A stretch of 64,000 nt of DNA from Ligustrum vulgare (Eukaryota; Streptophyta; Magnoliopsida; Lamiales; Oleaceae). The stretch spans positions 8,077,501-8,141,500 of the forward strand of contig OY743189.1 in the NCBI GenBank assembly GCA_963555705.1, in the 5' to 3' direction. Each line of letters begins with the position of its first letter. Positions within the stretch are counted from its first letter, which is position 1. The notes below the pieces were generated by a model. It saw only the letters and a program-made list of their open reading frames with translations, had not been told where the DNA came from and ran no database searches. This document shows, piece by piece, positions 1 through 11,202 of this stretch. The position numbers were made by a program, and so were the translations under genes.

Positions 1-591
1 CTTGACATATGATATACTCAAATTAAGTACCGAGAGAGTTAGGCTAACACTTCAATAGATAGCAATGAATTAAGCTCGAGTGTTAGAGAAAAACTTTGAT
101 GCAAATGATAATGAAAAGTTCAATGCAATCAAACAAAGTTTTTGAAATGATCTCTTGTTAAAATATTGAATCAATTTGAGTATCAAGAGATGCCACACTT
201 GAATAATTAACAATAAGTTAAGCTCAAAGTGTTTAGGCAATGGAACTTTGATGAATCAAATGATAATGAAAAATATAGCACAAATAATCAAAGTTCTTTA
301 ATTGGAATTTCTCTCTTTTAAAAGATTAAAACAAGTTTAGAATAAAGAGAGACTTACACTTCAATTCCAATATAGTGTGAAAATGTTGAAGAAGTTAAAA
401 CAATATAAAATCAAGAATCTTCACAAAACTTTCTTCCAAAAACTTTGATGAATTTGATAAAACAAAGTTTAGATCAATCAAAGTTTTATAATAAAAATAG
501 ATGAATATAAACCAAGTAAGAACAATGAATTTTCACAAGAAAGTTTGTATAAAATCTTTTCTATGTTGTTCAAATTGAATGTAAATGAGAT

Positions 592-603
592 GTCTATTTA
601 TAG
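592..603 (-). promoter_or_regulatory. TATA box of the left LTR promoter
   Basis: CTATAAATAGA reads on the minus strand about 50 bp downstream (in transcript sense) of two 16 bp palindromes. This is the expected core promoter of the retrotransposon LTR and directs transcription leftwards. Activity is unknown. Confidence 0.45.
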
Positions 604-648
604 ATCAAGAATTTGAGCTGTAGCCAGTTTCGGTCGATCGGTTCACAC

Positions 649-735
649 TTTCGGTCGACCGAAAGTTTAAAAAATTTAGCCGTTACATTTTAGCCGTTGA
701 ACTTTCGGTTGAGCAGATGTTTCGGTCGACCGAAA
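649..735. repeat. Paired TTTCGGTCGACCGAAA palindromes in LTR U3
   Basis: A perfect 16 bp palindrome occurs at 649-664 and again at 720-735, with related half-sites at about 627-643 and 702-711. They lie just upstream of the LTR TATA box on the minus strand, where transcription-factor sites of LTR promoters are normally found. Seen directly; function is inferred. Confidence 0.7.
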
Positions 736-1230
736 ATGGAAAAATTTGAGTTTTTATTTTTATATCAAAAAGTTTATTTTTTCAAAAACAATTTCATATT
801 ATGATTTGAAAATTCTTTTTTATGCAAGTGACGAATTTTCATGTAAGTTTCTTGATGCATAAAAATCATTTTCGAGCTCGTTGAATTTCATCGCTAAAGA
901 TTGAGAGTGTTATACCTTTACATAGGTTAAAACAACTCTTGAACTTGAACTCTAATCTTGTATGCTTGAATTCTTGATCTTCATGTCATACTTTTCAACT
1001 TCAATTTTGATCTTTGAATATCTTCAATTCTTTCATGATCTTCTTTGCGTCTCATGTGCTTGATCACATAGTTTTGATTTATATTTTTGAGAGACGATTT
1101 GAACATAGAGTGCTTTGAATATTTATCATTACATGAAACACTTGAAGCACACTAGTTAATAACACAATATATTCTTGTTTGTTATGATCAAAACAATAAG
1201 GTTAAGTTAACCATAGGTCAACACAACATT

Positions 1231-1449
1231 CTTTTCCACTGGCCCTGCCCTTGGATAAGAAGAAAAATGCGTGCAATGCTAAAAGTAATATTCAGATCAT
1301 AGGATATTTCCGTATTTACCTCAAATCATTATATTTTGAAGCTAAAAGGTATGAACTTGGCTTGAATAGGCAGCCTTCTTTTCCAGTGGCCTTGCCCTTG
1401 GATAAGAAGAAAAATGCATTCAATGCTAAAAGCAAAATTCAAATCATAG
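1231..1449. repeat. Direct repeat of the polypurine-tract region, period 147 bp
   Basis: About 72 bp at 1231-1303 recur with a few changes at 1378-1449. The unit includes the purine-rich stretch that borders the LTR, so the PPT neighbourhood of the element was duplicated. Confidence 0.8.
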
Positions 1450-1697
1450 GTCTACACCTAGAATATGAAATCTCATCCAGTAACAACCATATGACTTAGA
1501 CAGCAGTGACTTATCCTTTGGATTGTCCAGATTTGAGTGCTAGTTAGATTCATCAGGAGACATGTTGACTGTTATCAGCTAGAAGTATCTGTCTCGTTAT
1601 CAGCCACAAGCACTCAGATATATCGACAAGGAAAAACAAGATCTACTTAGTATAAGAATAGAATAAATGCAATAAAAAGATTTTTTTTTTTTGAAAA

Positions 1698-2061
1698 ATG
1701 CATGTTCCTATTCCGGAGGAGATGATACTCCAATTTGTTTCCTGAGGCTTTCAAATTTAACAGTATCGAGGGCCTTAGTATACAAATCTGCAAGCTATAG
1801 ATCAGCCTGTATGTGCTCCAGATTGATAATCTTTTGTTCCACCAATTCTCTGATGAAGTGGTGTCTGATGTCAATGTGTTTTGTTCTAGAGTACTGGACA
1901 AGATTTTTTGAGATATTAATGACACTGGTGTTGTTACAATACATAGTGGCTTGTTCTATAGAGATCCAATAGTCTTCCAACATTTGTTTCATCTGAAGGA
2001 GTTGTGTACAACAACTGCCATCCTTTGAAAGTTTTAGAGTAGTTGCCATGGGAGTTCTCAT
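1698..2061 (-). pseudogene. Copia RNase H, C-terminal part (SIRE-like)
   Basis: The minus-strand reading contains CNNTSVINISKN and SRTKHIDIRHHFIREL, the RNase H core of SIRE-type copia polyproteins, followed by DLYTKALDTVKFESLRKQ, the usual polyprotein end. The part between RT and the RNase H centre is missing: after TTLKLSKDGS the sequence jumps straight to GSCCTQLLQMKQ. A TAG separates HIQADL from the tail. RNase H would remove genomic RNA during reverse transcription. Non-functional here. Confidence 0.85.
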
Positions 2062-2151
2062 CGCCTTTGCATCTTCAAGTCCAAATTTCTTTACCAGATT
2101 TTTAGCATATTTTTCTTGAGATATGAATATGCCAGATTCATCCTGCTATAC

Positions 2152-2840
2152 CTACAAACCAAGGAAAAATGTTAGTTCACCGACCATACTCATTTCAAAT
2201 TCTCTTTTCATTGTATTTATAAATTCATCAATTTTGGACTTAGATGTAGACCCAAATACAATGTCATCAACATATATCTGAGCTACAGTTAGTCCAGGAT
2301 TTAGATGCTTAATGAAAAGAGTTTTATCAGTTCCTCCCCTTTTGTATTCGTTGCTTAGCAAGAATGATGTGAGCCTTTCATACCAAGCTCTGGGGGCTTG
2401 TTTCAACCCATATAAAGTCTTTTTAAGTCTAAAGACATAGTCCAGGTGAGATGGATCTGTGAATCCTTGGGCCTGCTCCACATAAGCTTCCTCATTAAGT
2501 ACACCGTTCAGAAAGGCACTTTTGACGTCCATCTGAAACAATCTGAAATTAATGAAGCAGGACACAACTAGCAACAGCCTGATGGATTCTAGTTTGGCTA
2601 CCAGAGCAAATGTTTCATCAAAATCTATCCCTTCAATCTGGGTATAGCGTTGAGCAACAAGTCTTCTTACCACATTTCCTTGTTCATTTGATTTGTTCTT
2701 GAAGATCCATTTGGTTCCAATTACATTACCTTCTTTAGGATGTGGTACCAGCTCCTAGACGTTGTTTCTTTCAAATTGGTTGAGTTCCTCCTGCATAACC
2801 TGTACCCAGTGTTCGTCTGTCAAAGCTTCCTTGACATTTT
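2152..2840 (-). pseudogene. Copia reverse transcriptase (SIRE-like)
   Basis: Contains QMDVKSAFLNG, RLKKTLYGLKQAPRAWYERL and YVDDIVFGSTS, the catalytic YVDD region of Ty1/copia RT. The domain starts in the preceding reading (DEHWVQVMQEELNQFERN, about 2760-2815) and continues after a TAG near 2757. The ORF at 2152-2673 is open through the catalytic centre and ends at FFLGL with a stop. Its downstream partner is the internally deleted RNase H. It would copy element RNA into cDNA in virus-like particles; as part of a broken polyprotein it is inactive. Confidence 0.9.
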
Positions 2841-4003
2841 TTGGCTCAATCTGAGACATATAACAGATGCTTCCCATATCCGCAACAAATTTTCTTCTGG
2901 TCACATTTCTCTTAGACATATCAGTGAGAATGTTATCAAGTGGATGAGCCTTTTGAATCCTAGCAGGTGGTTGTCTCGATACTTCTGATTCTGCAATATC
3001 AGGTGTATCTGGGTAGTCAGATGCGTCTTGATCTGCAGATATTATTGGGTGCCCAGATTCATCCTGGTCGAATTCTTCAGTACCATTCAGACTTCCAGCT
3101 TGGTGCTGTTCTTCTTCTGACTTTTTAGTTCTAACTTTTTCTTTTGGTGGAATTTCCAGTTGATCACCATCTGCTTCCTGCAAATCCGAATTTAAACTAT
3201 TAGTGTCATCCACTTTCACGTTAATTGACTCAAGAACAGTTTGGGTTCTAAGATTGTACACTCTATAGGCCCTACATTTTTCAGCATAACCCAAAAATAT
3301 TCCTTCATCCGATTTTGAGTCAAATTTTCCTAGGTGTTCCCTATCTTTTAAAATGTAACATTTACTTCCAAAATCATGAAAGTAATCAATCCTAGGTTTT
3401 CTACCTTTCCAAATTTCATATGCAGTTTGATTTGTTCCTGATCTAAGCATGACTCTATTGACAATATAACAAGCAGTGTTTATGGCTTCTGCCCAAAATT
3501 TTGTAGGCTATTTGTTGCTATTTAGCATGACACGAGACATCTCTTGTAGAGTTCTGTTTTTCCATTACACCACTCCATTCTGTTGAGGAGTCTTTGGGGA
3601 TGGGTACTCATGCTTGATTCCATATTTGATACAGAAATCTGCAAACTCAGAGTTTTCAAACTCTCTTCCATGATCACTTCTAATCCTTCTGACTCTTACC
3701 TGTTTGTTTGCCTTTTCATTGCTCAATTTCTGAAAAGATTAGCAAAAATTTCAAAGGTATCAGATTTATCACGATAAACATGACCCATGTGTATATGGAG
3801 AAATCATCAACACAAACATAAATATCCCTCTTGCCACCAATACTTTCTTTTTGGATAGGACCCATCAAATCCCTGTGAATATCAAGTATATGAGATTTAT
3901 TAATAGATGTACCTGATTTGTATTGAATTTTGATTTGCTTACCCTTTTGACAATCACCAAAGATTTCATCTGGAATGTTTTTTATGCTAGGCAAGCCTCT
4001 CAT
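2841..4003 (-). pseudogene. Copia integrase (SIRE-like)
   Basis: The GAG_pre-integrase tail (MRGLPSIKNIPDEIFGDCQK) is followed by the catalytic core start (HRDLMGPIQ, VCVDDFSIYTWV). After frame breaks the core C-terminus and the copia-specific C-terminal domain follow (KGRKPRIDYFHDFGSKCYIL, SDEGIFLGYAEKCRAYRVYN). Domain order with RT downstream is that of Ty1/copia. Several stops between about 3450 and 3716 break the frame. Role: insertion of the cDNA into the host chromosome. Confidence 0.85.
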
Positions 4004-4299
4004 AGCCTATAGTCTGGTCAGTTTCATGAGATCATGGTAGTTTAGATGCCCTAATCTGTTATGCCATTGTTTCTCTTTTTGGTCCTAACAGAATTGCAAG
4101 TTATGTGACTTTCAAGTGTATAGCATTTGTCTCTAGGTCTAACTCCTTTAAACAAAATGCTTTTTAACAGATTAGAATTCTTGTCACAACTTAAAACCTT
4201 GCAATATTCTTTAGAAAACATGATAAGCAAGTTATCATCACACAATTGTCCTACATTGATCTAATTTGCCTTAAGTCCTATAACATATAAGACATTTGT

Positions 4300-4620
4300 T
4301 AATGTAGGTAATTACTTGATGTTGATGATACCAGATCCATCTATCTTACCCTTTTTGGCCATCACCAAATGTAACAGCACCTGTCTCACCCTTTTCAAAA
4401 TGTGTTAGTAAAGAGAGATCACGTGTCATGTGTCTAGAACATCCACTATCAAAATACCATGTGTTAGGAATTGAACTACATAAGCATTAGTTCGAATTTT
4501 CTTTTCTTGTCTAGAGATACGTCTTCTTTTGTGTGAATTGATTAATTTCAAGTACTCATGACACCTAAATACATGATGACCAGATTTGGCACAAAAATTG
4601 CAGAATACCTGGAAAACAGA
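4300..4620 (-). pseudogene. Copia CCHC zinc knuckle and aspartic protease start
   Basis: A different minus frame from the open ORF there reads CNFCAKSGHHVFRC, an intact CX2CX4HX4C nucleocapsid zinc knuckle (about 4563-4604). Downstream, WYFDSGCSRHMTRD has the protease catalytic DSG codons at 4442-4450, followed by GAVTFGDGQKG and a frameshift. This is the gag C-terminus and protease N-terminus of the SIRE-like polyprotein. Confidence 0.85.
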
Positions 4621-4812
4621 TGTATCCTGCCAACTCTATCGAGGTTGAAATTTCCTGCCGTTCTGATAGATAGATTCATCTGGCTTGTATAGATTCGGAT
4701 GAAATGGTCTTCTTGTGTAGTTCCTAGCAGTATGTGAGTTTTGAGTTCCAGCAGCATTGTATTGATAATGGTGAGATATAGATGCATCTGTATAATTTCT
4801 ACTTTGTTCCTT

Positions 4813-5088
4813 TCATCTGTATCCAGATTCTCTTACAAAGTTTATTTTATGGTCATGAATTTTTCCTTTACCTTCATATCCAAAACTTGTTTTTAAGATG
4901 ACAAGTCTGCCACTATTCAGGATTTCATCAAGCTGGACAGATCCAAGAGCCAGTTTCTTGATTTTGTCTTGTGCTTTAGCAAGTTCTGAGCTTAACCTGC
5001 TTACCTCATTTTGTTCAACATCTGAGAATGCAGACGCTTCCAGATGTCGTTCCCTGCTGTGTTCAGCGAATGCTCTTTTCTTCTGCAT
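4813..5088 (-). pseudogene. Copia gag C-terminal coiled-coil segment
   Basis: The 91-residue minus reading contains a heptad-like stretch (EVSRLSSELAKAQDKIKKL) followed by LDEILNSGR and FGYEGKG, matching the region between the gag core and zinc knuckle of SIRE-type elements. It helps gag assemble into particles. It is separated from the gag core by stops. Confidence 0.7.
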
Positions 5089-5265
5089 CTTGAAGTTCCT
5101 TTCTCAAGTTTTTAGTGTTCGGTCCTAATTCATCTGCATAAGAAGAGTTACCAGATTCAGTACCAGATAACTGTAAAGCAGTAAGGGTAGTTATCTGTTT
5201 TTCAGAATTGCTGCTGTCTGATTCTGATTCAGATTAATCCGAGTCTCCATCGCTCCATGTAACAT

Positions 5266-6233
5266 TCATGACCTTCCTTCCCTTGGTCTTCTTTTGAGTA
5301 TTAGGAAAATTTGCTGCAATGTGTCAATATCCTTCACATTCTCTGCATTGAATTTGACTCTCAGGCTTTCCTTCAGACGAGCTGTCATTATTTTTGGGAT
5401 AGAAATTGTTTTTCCTCCATTGTTTTTGTATTTTTTGATTCTGGCCTTGAAGATTTGTGTATCTTTCTTTTTGTTTTCCCTTGAGGAACCTTTTAAATTG
5501 TCTGGTGAGAAGTATGAAGTTTTTATCTTCATTTGTCTCGCCGATTCGTCTAGATCGTTACTGTTTGTCTTGAAAGCAATCCCTGGTGTTTTGTCTTTCT
5601 TTCTTTGGGCCAGATTTAAGTCATAGGTCATCAACGACCCTACAGGTTCCTCAACTTGCATGGTTGAAAGATCCTTACTTTCTTGAATCGCTGTAACTTT
5701 TGCATGGAACCTATCTGGTAAAGATCTATGGATTTTTTGTATAATCTGCTCATTTGAGTAGGTCTTCCCAAGAGCTTTAGCTGAGTTGGTTAGATCACTC
5801 ACTCTGGCGTAGAAGCTTTTAAAGTCTTATTTCTCATACATAGATAGTTGTTCAAACTCTAGAGTGATCATCTGCAGCTTGGAGGTTTTAACAACATTGG
5901 TTCCTTCGTTTGCTACCCTCAAAGCATCCCATGCTTCCTTGGCGGTTCTTAAGGAGGAGATGAGTCTGAATTGACCTGGATCAACCAAGGAAACAATAGC
6001 GTTAAGTTCTTAGAATTCCAATTTGCATTAGCTAATTCATCTGCAGTATAAGCACTTCTAGCTATATTTGCAACAATACCTCTAGCAGTGACAGTGGGTG
6101 CTGTGTAACCTTCTAGGACAGATGTCCAACAACGTTCATCAATAGATTGAATAAAAATTCCCATACAAATTTTCCAATATGCATAGTTACTACAAGTTAA
6201 TACAGGTGGCCTAAGAGATGCATAATTTTCCAT
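5266..6233 (-). pseudogene. Copia gag (SIRE-like), start and UBN2-like core
   Basis: The first ORF (5949-6233) starts 38 bp after the primer binding site and reads MENYASLRPPVLTCSNYAYW, the conserved start of SIRE gag. The second (5266-5802) contains LGKTYSNEQIIQKIHRSLP and FHAKVTAIQESKDLSTMQ, the UBN2-type gag core. A frame break near 5810-5948 separates them. Gag forms the virus-like particle. The start is well supported by its place just after the PBS; the gene is not intact. Confidence 0.88.
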
Positions 6234-6270
6234 TTAGACAACCAGATCTCACTTTCTAGAAGTGGACCCT

Positions 6271-6281
6271 CTCTGATACCA
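6271..6281 (-). other. Primer binding site, initiator tRNA-Met type
   Basis: Minus strand TGGTATCAGAG matches the 3' end complement of initiator tRNA-Met, the standard minus-strand primer of plant copia elements. It is 2 bp from the LTR end and just upstream of gag. Confidence 0.85.
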
Positions 6282-6283
6282 AT

Positions 6284-7352
6284 TGGAAATTTAAAGTTGT
6301 CTAAATTCTATGAAAGGACTGTCCCAGATAAGTCTGGACAGTAACCAATTAACATTAAATTGTTTAGTTTTGTTTTAGCGTAATACCAGATGAATCTTGC
6401 TAATGCAGATTCGTCTAGATAGTAAAACGTAAATAGATAGAATAAATTGTACAGAATCATAAATAGACAAGAACACAATAATTTGAGCTTAATGTGGGAA
6501 AAACCCTAACAGGGAAAATCCACGGCCTGCATAGATCAATCTAAACTATATGATAAATCTACGCATAGACTTATCAAACATCCAAGAAATAGATCACTCC
6601 ATGATCCTTCTATGACATGTAATATGAGTTGGCGTCCCACCACTCTTCAACAGTTTTCTTTGAATCTGCAACACTTTTTCAGCAACCTCGAACTCCCGTT
6701 CGAACATGATCCAAACCTCCCGTTTGATTTTCAGGCTGAAATTCTTTCCTTCTTTGAGTGATTGATTCCTCCTCCCGGAGTACCGAAGTCACAACACAAT
6801 TGAAGCCTTGAATATTAGTACCCACACGAAAATTGGCTTCTTAACTCCTTAAGAAAAACGTCCCGTTGTTCTTCTATTTAAATGCAATTAAGTTACTTGA
6901 CCTCCAAGTTTCCTTATTGCAAAATATCTCTATTACCTGCAAAAAATAACATAGATAATTAGAGAAATGTAAGATAATTATTCTTGAATAAATCTTACCA
7001 TAAATCAAGATAGAGATAAATCATGAAAGACCTTACCATAAGTTAATCAAGTGATTAACATAAACTTGGATACCAAGTATAGGAACCATATTTTCGGCCA
7101 AATCAAGAATATTTATAATCAAGAATTTCGGCCCTATTAAGAAAAAATCTTACCATATGTAGATAAGCTTGAATATGCTCGGCCCTATCAAGATGATGAT
7201 TTTACCATATGCAAAGATATGTTTAAAGAATAAACTTGAATGCCAAGATTACTCATAAATAGATCATCAAGATTTTTACTAAAATCACAAGATATCTAGA
7301 TCAAGATCATGATCAAATCAAATCAATATTTCTTGATCATTATGTTCCAACA
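6284..7352 (-). repeat. 5' LTR of the SIRE-like copia element
   Basis: About 1.07 kb. On the minus strand it starts TGTTGGAACATAATG at 7352 and ends TTTCCA two bases before the primer binding site. It contains a TATA-like CATTTAAATAG (minus, about 6875-6890) and a typical R/U5 region rich in GGGAAAAACCC. The left start is a clear TGTTGG; the right end has drifted from the expected CCAACA. Confidence 0.75.
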
Positions 7353-7383
7353 ATAAACTGATTGAAACGAAAATAGGAGATAT

Positions 7384-7490
7384 ATTTTTCAACAAATATT
7401 TGCGTAATTTAATTAAACTTAATAAATTACTAAATACATGTATTTAGTAATTAAATTAAGTTTTCTTAAATTACATATTTGTGGAAAAAT
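7384..7490. mobile_element. AT-rich ~107 bp foldback, MITE-like
   Basis: Two arms of about 52 bp are imperfect reverse complements around a central TACATGTA; the outermost parts pair ATTTTTC with GAAAAAT. It has no coding capacity. Length and near-complete palindromy fit a small foldback or MITE element, but no target duplication was confirmed. Confidence 0.55.
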
Positions 7491-8392
7491 AGGAAATGCC
7501 AACAATACTAAGTTAACAGTTTCCATAGAAAACGTTCTCTTATTTTGGTAAAGAAAATATTTTCCTTGAAAAATATTTTACATTACGTTTGATCAATTTT
7601 ATTATTGTTAATTGACTTATTTTTGTTCTAAAAAATAACATTATTATTATCAAGTACAAATATGTTTAAAAAAAAGTGAAAAAAGCTAAATTTTATTTTA
7701 TTTTCCATGAAAAATAAAGTCAATCAAACACCAAAATTTTAAAAATATCTCACTTTTTCCACATAGAAATTTAAACAAATCAAATATTTCAATTGATATT
7801 TTCCTCAAAAATAATTTTCAAGCAAAATTTTTTCCTTGAAAAATATTTTCTTTCCACCCATTTTTCACTATCGCAATCAAACGCACCTTTAGTTCTTCAA
7901 GAAAGGGTGAAGGTAATTTTTTTCCCATGTGCACGAGTGACTCCGAGACTCAAATTAACAGTGTCTTCGATTGGGTCACCAACAACAATAGTAGGTTGTC
8001 TTCTGAGCCCTCGGTGCTCATTTTCCTGCTTCCCATTTTTGGGTTTTTATATTTGAACTATGTTATAAATTCTTTTGAAAGATTTTCTAAGAAATATATT
8101 ATAATGGCCTGAGTTGCAAGAATTGAGGAAGAGTTTGTAGATTTCAAAATTATTTTTCATAAATTCATTTTTGAAACTGAGTTAGTTGGTTTAAACTTGC
8201 ACAAATCTTTTATGCCATGTGGTCGTGCCGAATCCAATTGCAGCTGATTGCTGCAAATTGAATTTCAGTGAGCTAATTGCCGAAATAACTCATTGTTTAC
8301 ACATTACCTGCAGAACATGGAAAGAGGGAGTATTTAATCCGAGTTAGACTAGGAAACGTGGTTGAAGTTTCAATAAGCATATTTAATAAAAA
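7491..8392. other. AT-rich spacer with repeated TTTTCCTTGAAAAATA motifs
   Basis: Three near copies of TTTTCC(T/A)TGAAAAATA occur at about 7560, 7704 and 7830, next to ATCAAACGC-like sequence, as in degraded MITE termini. Short ORFs at 7793-8112 match nothing I recognise. No gene called. Confidence 0.35.
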
Positions 8393-9087
8393 TGTTGACC
8401 ACAAAATCTGGTTGGACCTTGGATCAACACGTCTCAGCTCCTCCCTCTTGAACACGTGGATCTCCTGCGCACTAGGACAAACGATCAGCTTTCAAAGGGA
8501 GCCAAGGTGGGCTCCCTTTTGCACTCCGATGCTTAAGTCAATATTCATTTCCGACAAATACAAATTGGGTGCGAGAAATATAAGTGTTAAAAATAGAGAA
8601 AAGGTAGTGAGAGTAAAGTATTTAGTCAGAGTCTTGAATTACAAACCTTTTTCTTGAAGGCAAGTGTGCTATATTTATAGAATGAGTAATTCCCTTAGAT
8701 TTCGACACGTGTTATGCTTGACACATGTCTTTACCCCAGCCGTTGAGGAGGTAAACCACTTTCTGGGATCTAATCATTGCTACAAACCGTAGGAGTGGGG
8801 CGCCTATCATATCCCTCATAAAGGCAACGTCTTGTCAAGCCACAGTCAACTGGGAAAAGTTACGTATCTGTGACACTCTTCGTTGTCTTATCTTAGATCC
8901 GGGGTGTTACTATATGGCACCTCAGCTTGTTATAAACTAGTTCGGACAAAGAGGGTCCAAACGATATTCCACCTCGACAATCGACCCAAGGAAAGACCCT
9001 AAGTTCCAGTCATAGCTGGGGCCCATTGGGACTCTATTGGACTCCTACTGGTGATCCGTTATGCTCATTTTGGACATGGGCTCAACA
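8393..9087 (-). repeat. 3' LTR of the Tat element
   Basis: 695 bp, TGTTGA...TCAACA ends, clearly homologous along its whole length to 21107-21800. A minus-strand TATA box (CTATAAATAT) lies at 8671-8680. The sequence bordering it on the right is purine-rich on the minus strand (GAGGGACTAG), a plausible polypurine tract. Confidence 0.9.
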
Positions 9088-9708
9088 CTAGTCCCTCAAA
9101 TTCGATGTGGTCATTTATGGGCGGATCGAACTTGCTATAGGTTTGGGGCTATGGTTCTGTTCTGGGAACTTTCTGTAAGTGAACAGCCACAGGATCGTAG
9201 TTTGTCCTAATTTTGTTATTTCCAATGCTTTGTTGTTAATCCGCGGTCAATTGCCTGGGGATCATTATGTAGTGCCCCGAGTTTACGGGGTGGGATGTGA
9301 TTCTTAGCGAGGCGTGAACTTAGATAACGTCAACCTATTATTCCTATTTTACCTTCCAGAGGGATGTTGGGATATGTCAGCGTGTCCCTTAGGCAGCGCA
9401 TATATGGCAAAGAAATTGCTAGCATCTATTTTCAAGAAATATGAAGGAGAAAAAAGGGGGGAGGGGGGTGCCTTACTGCGTGTGTAGTACACCTTAGCAA
9501 CTAAATAGACTTTCTCTGTCTCTCAGCTTTTAGCATTTTAATCAACTCTTCTCCCAAAGTACGCGGATTGTCTAAATCAATCATGCAGCTCAAAGATCAA
9601 GGGCTTGAGACTGTTGGACTCCTTATAAAGCCTCCTTCATCCTAGCCTTTCTCCTTTGCCATATTGTTAGAATTTTCTTAACAACTTTTTTGTGAAAAAA
9701 TCGTTTCA
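9088..9708. other. Tat 3' non-coding region with promoter of the antisense gene
   Basis: No minus-strand ORF. On the plus strand a TATA-like CTTATAAAG (9622-9630) stands about 80 bp before the first ATG of the antisense gene, suggesting its own promoter inside the retrotransposon. Confidence 0.4.
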
Positions 9709-10884
9709 TTGCCCCTTTTCTTGCTAGCCCTTTCAGAAACTCTTGAGGATTTTCGTCCTAGAAAATCGTCCCAACCATCCAACACCTTCCATTGGCGCAT
9801 TTTTCTTTCGAGTATGCCAAACTTCATTTGGCATTTTTGTCGTCCTTTTGGTAAGTCTGGACTTTTTCAAGAAAAAATGGAAAGAGTTGGGGGAATGAGT
9901 TCACAGGAACTATTGGTAATGACGATTCCTGTCAGAGGTTTCTGCCCATTGTCTTTGTTGATTTTTAGTTCCGCTTCTTTAGGGAACAGATTAAGCGGAG
10001 GAATAGAAAATATGGTAGCATAATTAATTTGGATGATTTTGACAGTGAAGATGAAAAGAACCAGACCTACATGGCTCACTTATCATCCGACGAGGAGGCC
10101 TCTTTGCGGGAACTCCGAAGCAAGCTGGATAGAGATTTGAGGAGCGAGGAGACGGTGGGCTCTTCTTTCGGTCAACAGGAACTTAGTTTGGGTGTTAGGG
10201 CTCCATTTAGGGCACATAGGGAAGAATTAGGGTTATCCGTGGAGAAAATAGCCCAAGTTGAGGGTCGGGTTGACCATGTGAACAAAGTGTCAGGGTACCA
10301 CGTGGACCCTGATCCGAACCCGAAGTTTTGGGAAAGCAGTGAGATTGCTTTAGAAATCCGAGGTGTCGATTTGGCAGGTGCTTCGACGAAATTCAGGATA
10401 CCAGAAGGGGTTCGATTGGTGCATCCCACACCTTCTTGCTGACCATGTAGTCCTCCCCAAGCCAGGTGGTGGTTTGTTATGATGCTTTATCTAGTGGGAT
10501 GAGGATTTCCCTACACCCTTTCTTTAGGGCGCTGCTTAGGAGCTACAACCTATGTCCTTACCAGTTAGCTTCGAACTTCTGGACACAAGCCGTCGGCACC
10601 TGGCTAGTGTGCCAAGAGGTCAATCCTGACTACCCCATCTAGCTGCATATAATCCATACCTTATACACCCTGAAGAAATCTGTTAGGAGGGATAAGGATG
10701 TGAGGCCGGACGTTAAAGACTGGTACTATCTATCTCCCCGAGGCTCTTACCCCCTATTATCACTGGGCATCCTACTTCTATAAAGAATTGGAGAAACCAG
10801 TGCATCTGGGTTGCGGGCGAGTGGCAAACCTTGCTTGTGGATCCTACTCCTGAAATCACCATTCCCCGAACTCTTTCCTCCCGC

Positions 10885-10991
10885 GTGAGTCTTGCTTTTG
10901 TTCCGCATCTTCAAGTGTTGTGTGCGTGCTATTTGCTTCCCATTTTTGCTCATCACTTTTAATATTTTTCTTACTCTGTTTACTATGCCAG
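10885..10991 (+). other. Intron in the Tat antisense gene
   Basis: Donor CGC|GTGAGT, acceptor TATGCCAG|GG. Removing these 107 nt joins ITIPRTLSSR to GSTFAYLLSDVDL in one frame, which supports real splicing. Confidence 0.65.
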
Positions 10992-11126
10992 GGTCTACTT
11001 TCGCCTATCTCCTCTCCGACGTGGATTTATCAGCGGTGAGACGCTTATTTGCTTTCAGAGGCACTTTTCAGAGAGTCATCTAGAAAAACAAACTCTTTGT
11101 CAAACACGGCCTTATAAGAGCCATGA

Positions 11127-11202
11127 GTGAGTAAAATTTTCTATCGTTTTTATAACTTCTGCTTCAGCATTCCAAGTCTTATCTTCCCTTCTTTACTGCT
11201 AG
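11127..11202 (+). other. Short intron in the Tat antisense gene
   Basis: Donor ATGA|GTGAGT, acceptor TTTACTGCTAG|GTTCC; 76 nt, T-rich before the acceptor. Splicing restores the frame between KHGLIRAM and SSKDFPKISLKG. Confidence 0.65.

Larger units (their letters stand above)
1..1228 (-). repeat. LTR of a SIRE/Maximus-like copia element (cut by window edge)
   Basis: On the minus strand the sequence starts TGTTGTGTTGACC at 1228, directly after a purine-rich run (GGAAAAGAA), as expected for a 3' LTR after its polypurine tract. It has a TATA box (CTATAAATAGA, minus, about 592-602) and CpG-rich palindromes upstream of it, the usual layout of a long copia U3 promoter. The other LTR end lies outside the window. 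It does not resemble the LTR at 6284-7352 by eye. Confidence 0.6.
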
